Positions 43,952-52,486 of a stretch of DNA of 64,000 nt are shown here, one piece after another. Position numbers and translations under genes: made by a program. The notes beneath the pieces are model-generated. The model was not told the DNA's origin. It worked only from the letters and a program-made list of their open reading frames with translations, and searched no databases. Source of the stretch: Krasilnikovia cinnamomea (GTDB lineage: Bacteria; Actinomycetota; Actinomycetes; Mycobacteriales; Micromonosporaceae); assembly GCF_004217545.1 (NCBI RefSeq), contig NZ_SHKY01000001.1, positions 3,286,001 through 3,350,000 on the forward strand. Direction: 5' to 3'. Numbering within the stretch: position 1 is the first letter of the stretch; each line of letters opens with the position of its first letter.

Positions 43952-44398
43952 ATGGATCCGGCATTCGCACGGGAAGCTCTTCAGACTTCGGATGCCGCTG
44001 CCGCCGCGGCACGCCGACGCGGCCAGGGCGGCGCGGTGGTCTACCTCGTCCTTGGTCTGGCCGTGACGCTTGTGGTCGCGCTCCTCGGCGGGCCGCTACT
44101 GGCTGGGCGGGGCGGCGGGTTCGTGATCGTCATGCTGCTTGCGCTGGTCCCGCTCATGACGGCGACTGTGTACTCGGCCAGCCGATCGGCGACACCACGA
44201 CACAGCCGGTCAGCCAACGCCGCCCTGCTCGGGCTGGCCGCGGTGCTGCTCTCGGTGACGCTGACGGTCGGGGACGCGATATTCCCCAGCTCGTACGCCT
44301 GGTGGACCGGCGGCGCCGTGCTGACCGGCCTCGCGGTCGCCGTCTGCGGTGCGCGCGAACTGTCGCAATGGCACGCGGAGAGTGGTGCAGGAGGGTGA
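43952..44398 (+). CDS. Small membrane protein coupled to a winged-helix regulator
   Basis: 148 residues from ATG 43952 (GGAGGT at 8 bases). Four hydrophobic segments: residues ~31-50 (AVVYLVLGLAVTLVVALLGG), 57-74 (GFVIVMLLALVPLMTATVY), 91-106 (LLGLAAVLLSVTLTVG) and 119-133 (GGAVLTGLAVAVCGA). No family named. Stop overlaps the next gene's start by GTGA, an arrangement typical of membrane proteins regulated by or signalling to the adjacent HTH protein. Confidence 0.7.
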   Translation: MDPAFAREALQTSDAAAAAARRRGQGGAVVYLVLGLAVTLVVALLGGPLLAGRGGGFVIVMLLALVPLMTATVYSASRSATPRHSRSANAALLGLAAVLLSVTLTVGDAIFPSSYAWWTGGAVLTGLAVAVCGARELSQWHAESGAGG

Positions 44399-44739
44399 GT
44401 TCGACCGGATATCACCCGCGGCTGTCGCTGGATCCGCTCATCCATCGGCCAATCACACTGTCAATCGTCTCCGCGCTCTCGGCTGTCGACGAGGCGGACT
44501 TCGCCACCATCCGAGACATCGTCGTAGTGTCCGATTCGGCGCTCTCCAAACAGATCACCGCACTCGAACAGGCCCGTTACCTCAAGGTACGCAAAGCCTT
44601 CGTCGGCCGGCGGACCCGCACCTACCTGTCCCTCACCACCGCAGGGCGGGCTGCCCTCGCCGCACACCGTAAGGCGCTGTGGGCGATCGTCGGAGAGGAC
44701 GTCGCCGAAGCCCCGGGGGCCGAACTGCCCGGAACCTAA
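44395..44739 (+). CDS. Winged-helix transcriptional regulator
   Basis: 114 residues from GTG 44395 (AGGAG upstream). Pattern of the small winged-helix DNA-binding family: LDPLIHRPITLSIVSALSAVDEADFATIRDIVVVSDSALSKQITALEQARYLKVRKAFVGRRTRTYLSLTTAG, with the recognition helix at SALSKQITALE and the wing at GRRTRTYLSLT. Probably controls its own operon with the membrane protein. Confidence 0.85.
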   Translation: MSSTGYHPRLSLDPLIHRPITLSIVSALSAVDEADFATIRDIVVVSDSALSKQITALEQARYLKVRKAFVGRRTRTYLSLTTAGRAALAAHRKALWAIVGEDVAEAPGAELPGT

Positions 44740-44796
44740 TGCCTACGTTTCAGGAGCTCGGGTTCCAGCGGATGCCCAACGTACGAGGTGGCCGCG

Positions 44797-45708
44797 TCAG
44801 CGAGGCAGGTCACCGAACGCTGTCCACCGCACCGTCTCGTCGCCGGAACGGACGGAGTCCAGACGCAGGCGGAACTCGTCGGCGACACCGGGTGCGCTGG
44901 CCAGCAACGGCACCGCCGCAGCGATCATCTTCAGTTCCCGGGCCTCACGTAACAGGGGCCAATGCGGGTCCTGAGTGATGTCGTATCCGTACGCTGCGGC
45001 GAGCGCCGTGTGTCCGCCGGTGCGCCCGAACCGGGCTTCATTCGCGGGTGCGGGCACCAGGTCGACCTGCCACGGCCCGACACAGGTCGCGTCGAAATCG
45101 CACAGCAGGACCCGTCCCGATCGATCGCGTACGAGGTTCCCTTCGTGCGCGTCGCCATGGACCAGGCGCCGGTTGCCGCGTGCGGCGAAGTCCCGGAGCT
45201 GCGGTTCCAGCCGGGCGCACCATTCCAGCAGGTAGTCGCGATCGCGGGCGTCGAGGCCTTCGGCGTCAGTCATCCGTGTGCGGGCGTCACCGATCGGATC
45301 CCATTGCGGCAGCAGGTGAGGCGGCGGTTCAAGACTGTGGAACTCCCGCAGGACGGCGCCAAGGTCGGCAGCGTCCGGGTGCCGTCCCGGCCCGTCGGCG
45401 TACTCCCACACCGTGGCGAGCAGCGGCCCGTCGACGACTGGCTGGCCGATCCCGCCGGCGAGCCGGATCGTCGGCGCGTTGACGGTCTTGAACCATGCGC
45501 CGAGCGCGGCAACCTTGTGTACGCGAGCGTGTAGTCGGTGTGTTCGGGTTATCCGTACGACCAGTCCTGCGGCCGGCAGCATGAACACGGCGTTGTTCGT
45601 CAGCCGTAGCAGGTCGGTACCGGAGGCGTCGACGTCGATCTTCTCGGCGATCCGAGTGAGGCTCTGCCGCATGGCCTGCTCGGTGAACCGTCCGTCACCG
45701 CCGCTCAT
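44797..45708 (-). CDS. Aminoglycoside phosphotransferase-like kinase
   Basis: 303 residues. Kinase-like motifs: RLVHGDAHEGNLV (catalytic loop, Asp and Asn, about residues 183-195) and VLLCDFDATCVGPWQVDLVP (metal-binding Asp, ~203). The family phosphorylates aminoglycosides or other small molecules; the natural substrate cannot be told. Its ATG overlaps the stop of the preceding regulator (ATGA). Confidence 0.88.
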   Translation of the reverse strand: MSGGDGRFTEQAMRQSLTRIAEKIDVDASGTDLLRLTNNAVFMLPAAGLVVRITRTHRLHARVHKVAALGAWFKTVNAPTIRLAGGIGQPVVDGPLLATVWEYADGPGRHPDAADLGAVLREFHSLEPPPHLLPQWDPIGDARTRMTDAEGLDARDRDYLLEWCARLEPQLRDFAARGNRRLVHGDAHEGNLVRDRSGRVLLCDFDATCVGPWQVDLVPAPANEARFGRTGGHTALAAAYGYDITQDPHWPLLREARELKMIAAAVPLLASAPGVADEFRLRLDSVRSGDETVRWTAFGDLPR

Positions 45709-47225
45709 CGGCTGCTGACGGCCACGGTGGGCAGGGTGTGGAGGAAGTCGGCGACCTCTGGCACGGCACGGTACGGGTGGGCGTCGCGGCGCAGGTTGGC
45801 GAGTCGTTCCTGGACCCGTGGCGACACGACCGCGGTGGCGTGTACCCGGGCCCGGTTCCCGGCCTGAAGCGCCAGCTCAGGAGCGCCCGCGAGGAAGTAC
45901 GCGCTGGCAAGGCCCACCTGGTTCAGGACCGTACTGCGGACGCTCTGCGGCCCGAATGCCTCGATCGCCGCGCTGACCCAGGACACCGCTGCCTCGCCGT
46001 GCCGCTGGTCGGCGCGGGCACGGTCACGGTAGACCCGGCCGTACTGCGCGAGTAGTTCCCCTTCGTCGAAGAAGCCGAGCCACTCGGGTTCGCTTCCCGG
46101 GGCCACGCGGGTGAACGCCTCGCTGGAGGTGCCCAGCGCGCGTTCCGCGCCCTCGGCGTCGCCGAGCGCGGCCAATGACGCCGCTTGCGCGCCGGACAGG
46201 ATCGCGGTCATCGCTGGGGTCGGGTTGAGCCGGTGGTGCGCCAGGTGCAGGATCTCCAGCGCTTCCCGGTTGTGACGTAGGTGCTGCATCTGCTTTGCCT
46301 GGCCATATCGGATGTGCGCGACCAGTTGCCGGTCACCGGACTCGATCGCGTACCGTTCCGCCGCCGCGAAGTGCCGCTGCGCATCGCTGTGCCGACACGC
46401 GTCGAAAGCGGTCCATGCAGCCAGGTCACGGGCGTTCGCGATTGCCGTCACCAGTTTCGGTCGGAGCCGTTCGTCAACCCTCTGGTCGAGTAACGCCGAC
46501 ACCGACTCGGCGAACACGCCGACGTCGTCGACCAGCGCGCCACCGCCGAACTGATGGTCCGTGGTGCGATAAAGCGTGATCAGGGCGTTGAGTCGCGCCA
46601 CATCGGAAGTACCGATCCGGCGACGGGCCGCCGACTGTGGGGAAAGCAGACCCGCAGCAGCGGTAACCGTTGCCAAACCCCACAACAACGTCCGCCGACG
46701 AACGTGAACACCGACTGTGCCAGGCGGCTGATTGCCGTCGTAAAGACTATTGGCAACGTCCAGGCCCGAACCGTCACGCAATTCCGGGGGTAGGTGCCAC
46801 GGCACCGTCGGCGCGTCCGGGTCTCCTGGCGCGCGTCCTAGCTGTGCTGGTTCGGCGCTGGTCGCCATCTGCATCCGGCTGAGGCGCTGCGCCACTCTCG
46901 TTCGCGGGTCCTCACCACGGGCGACCGGGCCCCGCGGACCGTGAAAGAATCCCAGCTCGGCGTCAGTGGACACCCCGAGGACTGCCCTCAATGCCTCACG
47001 GCGGCGAGCGCGCGGCCACCGAATCCGGCCCTGTTCGAGTTGCCCAATGTAGGCGCCATCGACAGGATCATCATCCTCGTAGGTGGCCCAAAGGTACGCG
47101 GTGACAGCCTCCGCGAGTTCCAGACGGGACAGAGCCAGGCCGGAGCCGGAGGGAGACTGCAGCCGGTTTCGCGCAGTAACCAGGCGCGTGTTCGCGTGAA
47201 TAGGCGTGGCACCGACGTCGCCCAC
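45705..47225 (-). CDS. XRE-like regulator with TPR-like C-terminus
   Basis: 506 residues from a GTG with GGAGGT about 10 bases upstream. The first ~75 residues look like an HTH (LSRLELAEAVTAYLW ... DGAYIGQLEQGRIRWP). A hydrophobic stretch RRTLLWGLATVTAAAGLLS lies near residues 178-196, and the rest is a helical repeat array (AAERYAIESGDRQLVAHIRYGQAKQMQHL) as in TPR domains. This architecture is common among actinomycete regulators. Coupled to the kinase gene. Confidence 0.8.
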   Translation of the reverse strand: MGDVGATPIHANTRLVTARNRLQSPSGSGLALSRLELAEAVTAYLWATYEDDDPVDGAYIGQLEQGRIRWPRARRREALRAVLGVSTDAELGFFHGPRGPVARGEDPRTRVAQRLSRMQMATSAEPAQLGRAPGDPDAPTVPWHLPPELRDGSGLDVANSLYDGNQPPGTVGVHVRRRTLLWGLATVTAAAGLLSPQSAARRRIGTSDVARLNALITLYRTTDHQFGGGALVDDVGVFAESVSALLDQRVDERLRPKLVTAIANARDLAAWTAFDACRHSDAQRHFAAAERYAIESGDRQLVAHIRYGQAKQMQHLRHNREALEILHLAHHRLNPTPAMTAILSGAQAASLAALGDAEGAERALGTSSEAFTRVAPGSEPEWLGFFDEGELLAQYGRVYRDRARADQRHGEAAVSWVSAAIEAFGPQSVRSTVLNQVGLASAYFLAGAPELALQAGNRARVHATAVVSPRVQERLANLRRDAHPYRAVPEVADFLHTLPTVAVSSR

Positions 47226-47415
47226 AACCGTGCGTACCTCCGTCCGGGATGCCGCCGGGAGGCTGGGATAGCTCCCGAGATACCCCGTTCTGAGATGCTA
47301 CCGTCCCTGCCCCGCGTGGTGAACGGGTCAGCACCAGATCGAGAGGGTCGGTGCGGGCCGTGGCCCGCGCTGTCATCGGTCGCACCACGGTCGGGCGGAC
47401 GCTGATGACGGAAGC

Positions 47416-47442
47416 GGGCCTCTCCCGGCGTGGGAGAGGCCC
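47416..47442. terminator. Strong hairpin beyond the integrase gene
   Basis: Perfect 11-bp stem GGGCCTCTCCC / GGGAGAGGCCC with a 5-base loop, 30 bases past the integrase stop and between it and the regulator gene. Position suits termination of integrase transcripts; no T-run. Confidence 0.6.
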
Positions 47443-47472
47443 GTCTGCGCTGCTGCGGTGCCGCCGATCCCA

Positions 47473-48978
47473 TTAGGCGGCGGGTGGTCGGCGGGGGATG
47501 AGGTCGGCGGCGGTGTCGGCGTGCTGGCGTTGGAACTCCAGCAGCACGCTGGTGTAGATGTCGGAGGTGGTGCCGACTCGGGCGTGCCCGAGGAGTTCCT
47601 GGACCTCCTTGAGATCGGCCCCGCCTGCGCGGAGATAGGTAGCGGCGCCGTGCCGCAGGTCGTGCAGGCGTACGGGGGGCAGGCCGCTCTTGGCGACGAG
47701 GTGTTCGAATCGGTCGCTGACCGCTTGCGGGTGCCATGCCTGCCCGTCGGGGCGTACGAAGAACAGCCCGGTGTCGGGCCATTCGTCGCCGCTGGCCTTT
47801 CGCCAGCCGTCGCGTCGGCGACGGTAGTCCAGCAGGACGGCCTCTGTCTTGGGGCCTGCGGGGATGACGCGTTCCCCGGCGTCGCTCTTCACGAATCGGG
47901 TGACGGGTTGGTAGCCGACGGCGGTGATCTGCTGGACGACCGTGATGATGTGGTCGTCGAAGTCGACGTCGTGCTCGCGTAGGCCGCAGGCTTCGCCGCG
48001 GCGTAGGCCGCGGTGCACGATGAGCAGGAACAGCGGGTAGAGGGCGATGTCGTGACGTTCGGCGAAGTCCAGGAACTCGCCCGCCTGTGCGGGGGTCCAT
48101 ACCATGACGGGTCCGGGGCGCTCTCCGGTCTTGTTCCACCGGGCCACGGCGGCGCTCGTCCACACCTTGGGTTTGCGTTTCTTCTGTGGGCGTAGCTCGA
48201 TGCCGATGGCGGGGTTGGAGTCCCGCAGGTGGTAGGTGTGGATCATGTCGTTGAGGAATTTGCGCAGGGTGGCGTGCAGGCGTTGCAGGCTGGACGCGCC
48301 CAGTGGCCGGACTCCGCGCACGGACGCCTGTACGCGCGGGTCGGGGCTGGACTTCGCGGTGACGATGTCGGCGTTGCGTTCGTCGAGGGCGTCGTACATC
48401 GCGTTGATGTGGTGGTGGTTGAGGTCCTGGATCGGCACGTCGCCGAGGTGCGGGGTCAGGTAGAGGCGGATGTGGTCGGAGTAGCCGCGCATGGTGTGCT
48501 CGGCCAGGCCGCGCCGTCCCTTGAGCCACATGGTGAGGCACGCGCCGGTGGTCTTGTCGGTGTGCACGGCGACCCCGGCCTTGACGCGTTTGGCGACGGT
48601 GTCGCGGTCGGGCAGTGGGGTGCCGCGTTTGCACGCGGCGAGCATGTCGGCGATCTCGAGGCGTCGCTGCGGGTTTGTTCCAGCGAGGTCGAGCAGGCTG
48701 CGGACGTGGTCGAGTTCGGCGGCGGCGGCCTCGCGCAGGGCGAAGCCGCTGGTCCGCCGCAGCTGGCGACGGGGTCGGCCGGGGTGGTGGGGGAGTTCGA
48801 GTTGGTAGCCCCAGGACCCGTGGTGCGGATGCCAGCCGCCGCCGGCGCGGTACAGCTTCGGGCAGGCGGAGTTGAGGCGTCGTCTGGTGGCGGGGTCCTT
48901 GCAGCTGCAGCGTTTGAAGACGGCGCCTTCGCCGCTGTTGTCACTCTTGCGGGAGGCGCCGAGTAGTTGCGTGTTCAC
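47473..48978 (-). CDS. int: Tyrosine integrase of the conjugative element
   Basis: 501 residues from GTG 48978 (AGGAG 5 bases upstream). Catalytic residues: Arg in HRGLRRGEACGL (about residue 320), H-x-x-R in RLHDLRHGAATYL (~440) and Tyr in TTSDIYTSV (~470). N-terminus has a cysteine-rich SGEGAVFKRCSCKDPATRRRLNSACPKL arm-binding-like segment, typical of actinomycete ICE integrases. Catalyses integration and, with an excisionase, excision. Its start overlaps the end of the HTH gene by 38 bases. Confidence 0.93.
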   Translation of the reverse strand: MNTQLLGASRKSDNSGEGAVFKRCSCKDPATRRRLNSACPKLYRAGGGWHPHHGSWGYQLELPHHPGRPRRQLRRTSGFALREAAAAELDHVRSLLDLAGTNPQRRLEIADMLAACKRGTPLPDRDTVAKRVKAGVAVHTDKTTGACLTMWLKGRRGLAEHTMRGYSDHIRLYLTPHLGDVPIQDLNHHHINAMYDALDERNADIVTAKSSPDPRVQASVRGVRPLGASSLQRLHATLRKFLNDMIHTYHLRDSNPAIGIELRPQKKRKPKVWTSAAVARWNKTGERPGPVMVWTPAQAGEFLDFAERHDIALYPLFLLIVHRGLRRGEACGLREHDVDFDDHIITVVQQITAVGYQPVTRFVKSDAGERVIPAGPKTEAVLLDYRRRRDGWRKASGDEWPDTGLFFVRPDGQAWHPQAVSDRFEHLVAKSGLPPVRLHDLRHGAATYLRAGGADLKEVQELLGHARVGTTSDIYTSVLLEFQRQHADTAADLIPRRPPAA

Positions 48979-49330
48979 GGTTCTCCTGAAGTCGGGGGGG
49001 CTGGGACCGTGGTTGCGGTCCTTCCGATCGGTCCCTGTGGTGATCCACGCTCTGCTCGGCGGCGGGGGTCAAGTCGGCGCCGCTCGTCAGACGCAGGGCC
49101 GCGAGGATCGGTGCGACGGGAATCCGGTAGAGGGTGCCAGCGCGGATGACCGGCACCGGGAAGGTCCCGTTCCTGGCGAGGTTGTAGGCCAGGGCCCGGC
49201 CGAGGCCGAAGATCTGGGCGGCGGTGAGCAGGTCGGTGACGGCGCCGAGCGCACGGATGCGTTCCTCGGTCCATACGCCGTCAGGGGTGGGGTTCTCGGT
49301 GTTCGGGGTCGTGGTCGGGTCGATGGGCAT
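48941..49330 (-). CDS. Excisionase-like helix-turn-helix protein
   Basis: 129 residues from ATG 49330 (AGGAG about 10 bases upstream). Residues ~30-70 (LLTAAQIFGLGRALAYNLARNGTFPVPVIRAGTLYRIPVAPIL) form an excisionase/MerR-type HTH of the sort paired with integrases. The same frame is open upstream for 96 codons and encodes a piece of an XF1762-like protein, so a longer fusion from GTG 49618 is possible. Acts with the integrase in excision (family knowledge). Confidence 0.75.
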   Translation of the reverse strand: MPIDPTTTPNTENPTPDGVWTEERIRALGAVTDLLTAAQIFGLGRALAYNLARNGTFPVPVIRAGTLYRIPVAPILAALRLTSGADLTPAAEQSVDHHRDRSEGPQPRSQPPRLQENREHATTRRLPQE

Positions 49331-49618
49331 GCGTGAGCTGCTCCTTGCTTCGTGAAGGGGAATTGAGGCCGGCAGCGTGCAACGAGGTCCGTCGAGCGGT
49401 CCCGGTTCGTCGAGCCGTCCGGGCGTTCGATCCATGACCCTGGGGTTTTCGAGCAGGCGGGGGACCGGCCGACCCACGATGGCCACCCCGACCACAACGT
49501 CGCCGTCCGTGACGCCGATGGAGAACTTGTGTCCCCGAGGGTGGCCGGTGGTGACGGTCCACTCGGACACGAACTGGCGGGTCTGCGCGACGGTCACCGG
49601 CACGGTCCGAAGGCTCAC
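49331..49618 (-). pseudogene. XF1762-like protein, truncated, in frame with HTH gene
   Basis: From GTG 49618 the frame reads VSLRTVPVTVAQTRQFVSEW, then GHPRGHKFSIGVTDGDVVVGVAIVGRPVPRLL, the N-terminal signature of XF1762-family proteins common in actinomycete phages and ICEs. The remaining two thirds (the NACSxLYGAxWRxA part) is missing; the frame runs on into the excisionase-like gene without a stop. GTG overlaps the upstream methyltransferase stop. Either a decayed gene or a natural N-terminal extension. Confidence 0.65.
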
Positions 49619-49950
49619 TCCGCCCGTCCCGGGCCGGGTAGGTGCGGGGTGTGCCGGGTCAGCGTCTCGTCGAGGAACACCGAGCTGACGTCGATACCTT
49701 CGAACCGCCGCCCGAGCTGCAACGCCGCCAGCCCGGTGGTACCGGCACCGCAGAACGGGTCGCCGCGGTCCCAACGGCCGGTGCCGTAGTCGCGTAGACC
49801 CCAGAACGGTGGGGAGGTGACCAGGCAGTCGACGCTGTCGTCCGGCATGGCCGTAAGGACACGGGTGGCGTCGCCCAGATACAGCTGGACTGGGCCGTGC
49901 CGCCGGTAGCGGTGAGCGTTCAGCGCGGGCAGCTCAGGGTGGCCGGTCAT
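49615..49950 (-). CDS. Internally deleted DNA N4/N6 methyltransferase
   Basis: 111 residues where full-length relatives have about 250-350. Motif IV is present (LVTSPPFWGLRDYG), and a few residues later motif I (DPFCGAGTTGLAALQLGRRFEGIDVS). In this class motif IV normally precedes motif I by over 100 residues carrying target recognition, so that middle is deleted in frame. Start and stop still overlap neighbours (ATGA, GTGA). Unlikely to methylate alone. Confidence 0.75.
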   Translation of the reverse strand: MTGHPELPALNAHRYRRHGPVQLYLGDATRVLTAMPDDSVDCLVTSPPFWGLRDYGTGRWDRGDPFCGAGTTGLAALQLGRRFEGIDVSSVFLDETLTRHTPHLPGPGRAE

Positions 49951-51384
49951 CGGCGCACCGCCCACCGGTGCGGGCACAGCAGCAGCCGCAGCGCGGCTGC
50001 GGCCTGCTGGTGGACGACCCCGTTGCCGAGCACCCGCAACGCGGCGGTGCGGGGCAGCCCCAGATCGGTGACCCACCCTGCTGGCAGGCCCATGAGCCAT
50101 TCGACGAACGGTGGACCAAGCACCGGCTTGCTGTGCCTGCCGGGCTGGGTTGGTTCCGGGACGGGTCGGCCGAGCAGCACCTCCCACCGGGCGACCGCCT
50201 CGGCGTAGCCGCCCCAGCGTTGCGGGTCGACAGTGCCGAGGTCTGCGACCGCGGTGGTGAGGTCGACCCCGCCGGTGCCGTGTCGCCAAGGGCCGTGCCC
50301 GTCTGACGCCCGTGGCGTCGGCAACGTGCGTACCTGGACCGCCGCCGAGGGAAGGGTCAGGTCGCCGTGCGAGCCGCGCTGTCCCGGGCAGCCCTTGGCG
50401 CCGTCGGTGGCGCGTGGGGTGGGCAGCAGCACCTGGGACAGCGGGGGCCGGAACCCGCGCCCGGCTCGTCGGCCTGGCGTGCCGGTGTCGCTGGCGCGCG
50501 GTGTCGGGAGCAGGCGGGCGGCGTCGGTCAGGGTGCGACCGGCGTGTCCGACCATCGGCGTCCTGCGTCCGGCGGTGCAGTTCGCCGAGCAACGGGAGTC
50601 TGCCATCGTCGGTGTGGGCAGCAGGGGCCCGGGGGTGAGTTGCTCGCGGACCAGCTGGGGCAGACTGGGCCGGTGGGCCGCCCCCGGCGACGGTGACCGG
50701 TTGGAGCCGGCGCTGGCCGCGGTGGGTGTGGGCAGCAGCATGTGTCGGCTGCCGCCGGGTTCGATGAGGTCGGGCAGGCTGCGGGGCATACCCGGCCCTT
50801 TGCCGTCACGGGCGCACGGAGTCGGCAGGGTTGGTATCGGCGTTGAGCAGATCCGTCCGGACGGCCAGCAGGAACAGCCGGTCGCGTCGGTGGGCGGCGC
50901 CGATGTCGGATGCGCGTAGGCATAGCCAGCTCGTGTCGTACCCGAGCGCGGCCAGATCGGCGTGGACTTGGTCGAGTCCGCGCCGTAGGAGCGCGGCCAC
51001 GTTCTCCACGAACACGTACGCCGGTTGAAGCGCGCGAACGGCGTCGGCGACGGCTGTCCACACGCTGCTGTGGACGCCGGTGATGCCGGCCCGCTTGCCG
51101 GCGTTGCTGATGTCCTGGCAGGGGAAGCCGGCGGTGAGGATGTCGACGGGTGTGACGGTGCTCCAGTCGACGGTGCGAATGTCGCCGAGGTTGGTGACGT
51201 CGGGCCAGTGGTGGGCCAGGACGGTGTTGGCGTGCGGGTCGGTCTCGGCGTACCAGGCGAATCTGCCGCCGAGCACCAGCTCGACGGCGAGGTCGAGCCC
51301 GCCGAACCCGGTGCACAGGGACCCGATGCGCACGTCCGTGCCGGATCGGTCGGTGTCGAGATGGGGCTGTCTTGCACTGTTCAC
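49947..51384 (-). pseudogene. DNA cytosine-5 methyltransferase with frameshift
   Basis: From GTG 51384 (GGGAGGT upstream, overlapping the PAPS-reductase-like stop) the N-terminal half is intact: RIGSLCTGFGGLDLAVE, GFPCQDISNAGKRAG (catalytic Cys), YVFVENVAALL, HRRDRLFLLA, ending at a TGA at 50806. The C-terminal half is in another frame: LLPTPTAASAGSN ... PFVEWLMGLPAGWVTDLG ... ALRVLGNGVVHQQAAAAL, which carries motifs IX-X. The two halves overlap around 50810-50900. A frameshift mutation, recoding or a sequencing error would each explain this. Confidence 0.8.
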
Positions 51385-52286
51385 GCCACCTCCCACCCGG
51401 CCGTCGCGGTGCCGATGTCGGCCGGCTCCGGTGGGTCGGGGTCGACCGGCTCGGTGGGGTGTGGGCAGGTGAACGGCCCGCACCCCGGCATGTCCTCGGG
51501 CGTACGTCGGGTGCGGGGGCGCAGGACCACCTCGTCGAGGGGGACCCGCTGCGCGTGCAGGTAGTACCGGCCACGCAGTGGGTGCCCGTCGGCGTTGGCG
51601 CGGGCCGACCCGTGCCGGATCCGCCGATCGAAGTCGACGGCGTCCGCCCACTCCGCGGGGCTGGTGGCCTTGAGGTTGGCCCAGAACCCGTCGTCGTGGA
51701 ACGGACATCCGATACAGGACGACTTCCCGAATCCGCTCAAGCCGTGTTCGTTGAGATAGCGCAGGCAGTCGTCGCGGCGCCAGCCAAGATCCAAGAGCGG
51801 GAAGGTGTTGCGCATGTAGACGACGTCGGCGTCGCGGGCGCGATGGATCTCATCGACAGATATTCCGATGTCGACCTTCGCCCACACGCCGGCTGGGACC
51901 CTGGCGGGGTGCGGGTAGCCGAGCCGGCGCCGGACTTCGGCTTTGATCGGCCGGATCTTGTATTCGCTGGTGCATTGACGTCGGGCCATGCCGCGTTCGC
52001 CGCTGGGGCCGAGGGTGAACAGTGGCATGGACGCGAACCGGTGGGCGGGGTTGAGGGCGTCAGCGCGGATGTTGCCGGTCGACACCCGTACGACCGGCAT
52101 CCCGGCTGCCGCGGCGATTCCGGTCAGCCGGTCGAGTTGACGGTATACCGAGCGGGGTTCCCATCCGGTGTCGGCGAAGACCGCGACATCGAACGGGGCG
52201 ATCTCGCCGCGCGCCGCGAGCAGGACGATGGCCGAACTCTGCAACCCGGCGCCGAGACTGAGGACACGAAGACGGGGCCGGCTCAT
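51381..52286 (-). CDS. PAPS-reductase-like (adenine nucleotide alpha hydrolase) protein
   Basis: 301 residues; GGGAGGG before the ATG. The PP-loop is LSLGAGLQSSAI (residues ~9-20), followed by FADTGWEPRSVYRQLD, RQCTSEYKIRPI near 105 and a cysteine pair CIGCPFHDDGFW near 190. This is the phage/ICE version of the family rather than sulfate-assimilation CysH. Its regular company with DNA methyltransferases hints at nucleic acid modification, but the reaction is not known to me. Overlaps the cytosine methyltransferase start. Confidence 0.82.
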   Translation of the reverse strand: MSRPRLRVLSLGAGLQSSAIVLLAARGEIAPFDVAVFADTGWEPRSVYRQLDRLTGIAAAAGMPVVRVSTGNIRADALNPAHRFASMPLFTLGPSGERGMARRQCTSEYKIRPIKAEVRRRLGYPHPARVPAGVWAKVDIGISVDEIHRARDADVVYMRNTFPLLDLGWRRDDCLRYLNEHGLSGFGKSSCIGCPFHDDGFWANLKATSPAEWADAVDFDRRIRHGSARANADGHPLRGRYYLHAQRVPLDEVVLRPRTRRTPEDMPGCGPFTCPHPTEPVDPDPPEPADIGTATAGWEVA

Positions 52287-52486
52287 TCGCTGCCCTCCCC
52301 GCCGGTGGATTCGACTAGTACGACATCGCTTGAGTTCGTTGTCGCTGTCGTGTGTGTGCAGGTGCCTGGTCTCGTTGATCTCGCAATGTGGATCAATGGT
52401 TGTGTTCTGAGCCTTCCTCGGGAATCTTGAAGCTGCTTCGGATGGTCCGGGTTGGCTTCGGTTGATGTGAACGTGAGGTTCTCGGG
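52287..52486. other. Junction region at left end of recombinase trio
   Basis: 200 bases between the leftward PAPS-reductase-like gene and the rightward recombinase. On the minus strand, codons reading VVLVESTGGEGSE end in a TGA that overlaps the PAPS-reductase ATG, which looks like the displaced 3' end of the interrupted upstream methyltransferase gene. The left end of the inserted trio is therefore probably around 52320-52350. Confidence 0.5.

Noticed and set aside
47350..47470. Attachment site core for the integrase
   Set aside because: No tRNA 3' end or matching direct repeat can be identified within the window, so the site is not annotated.
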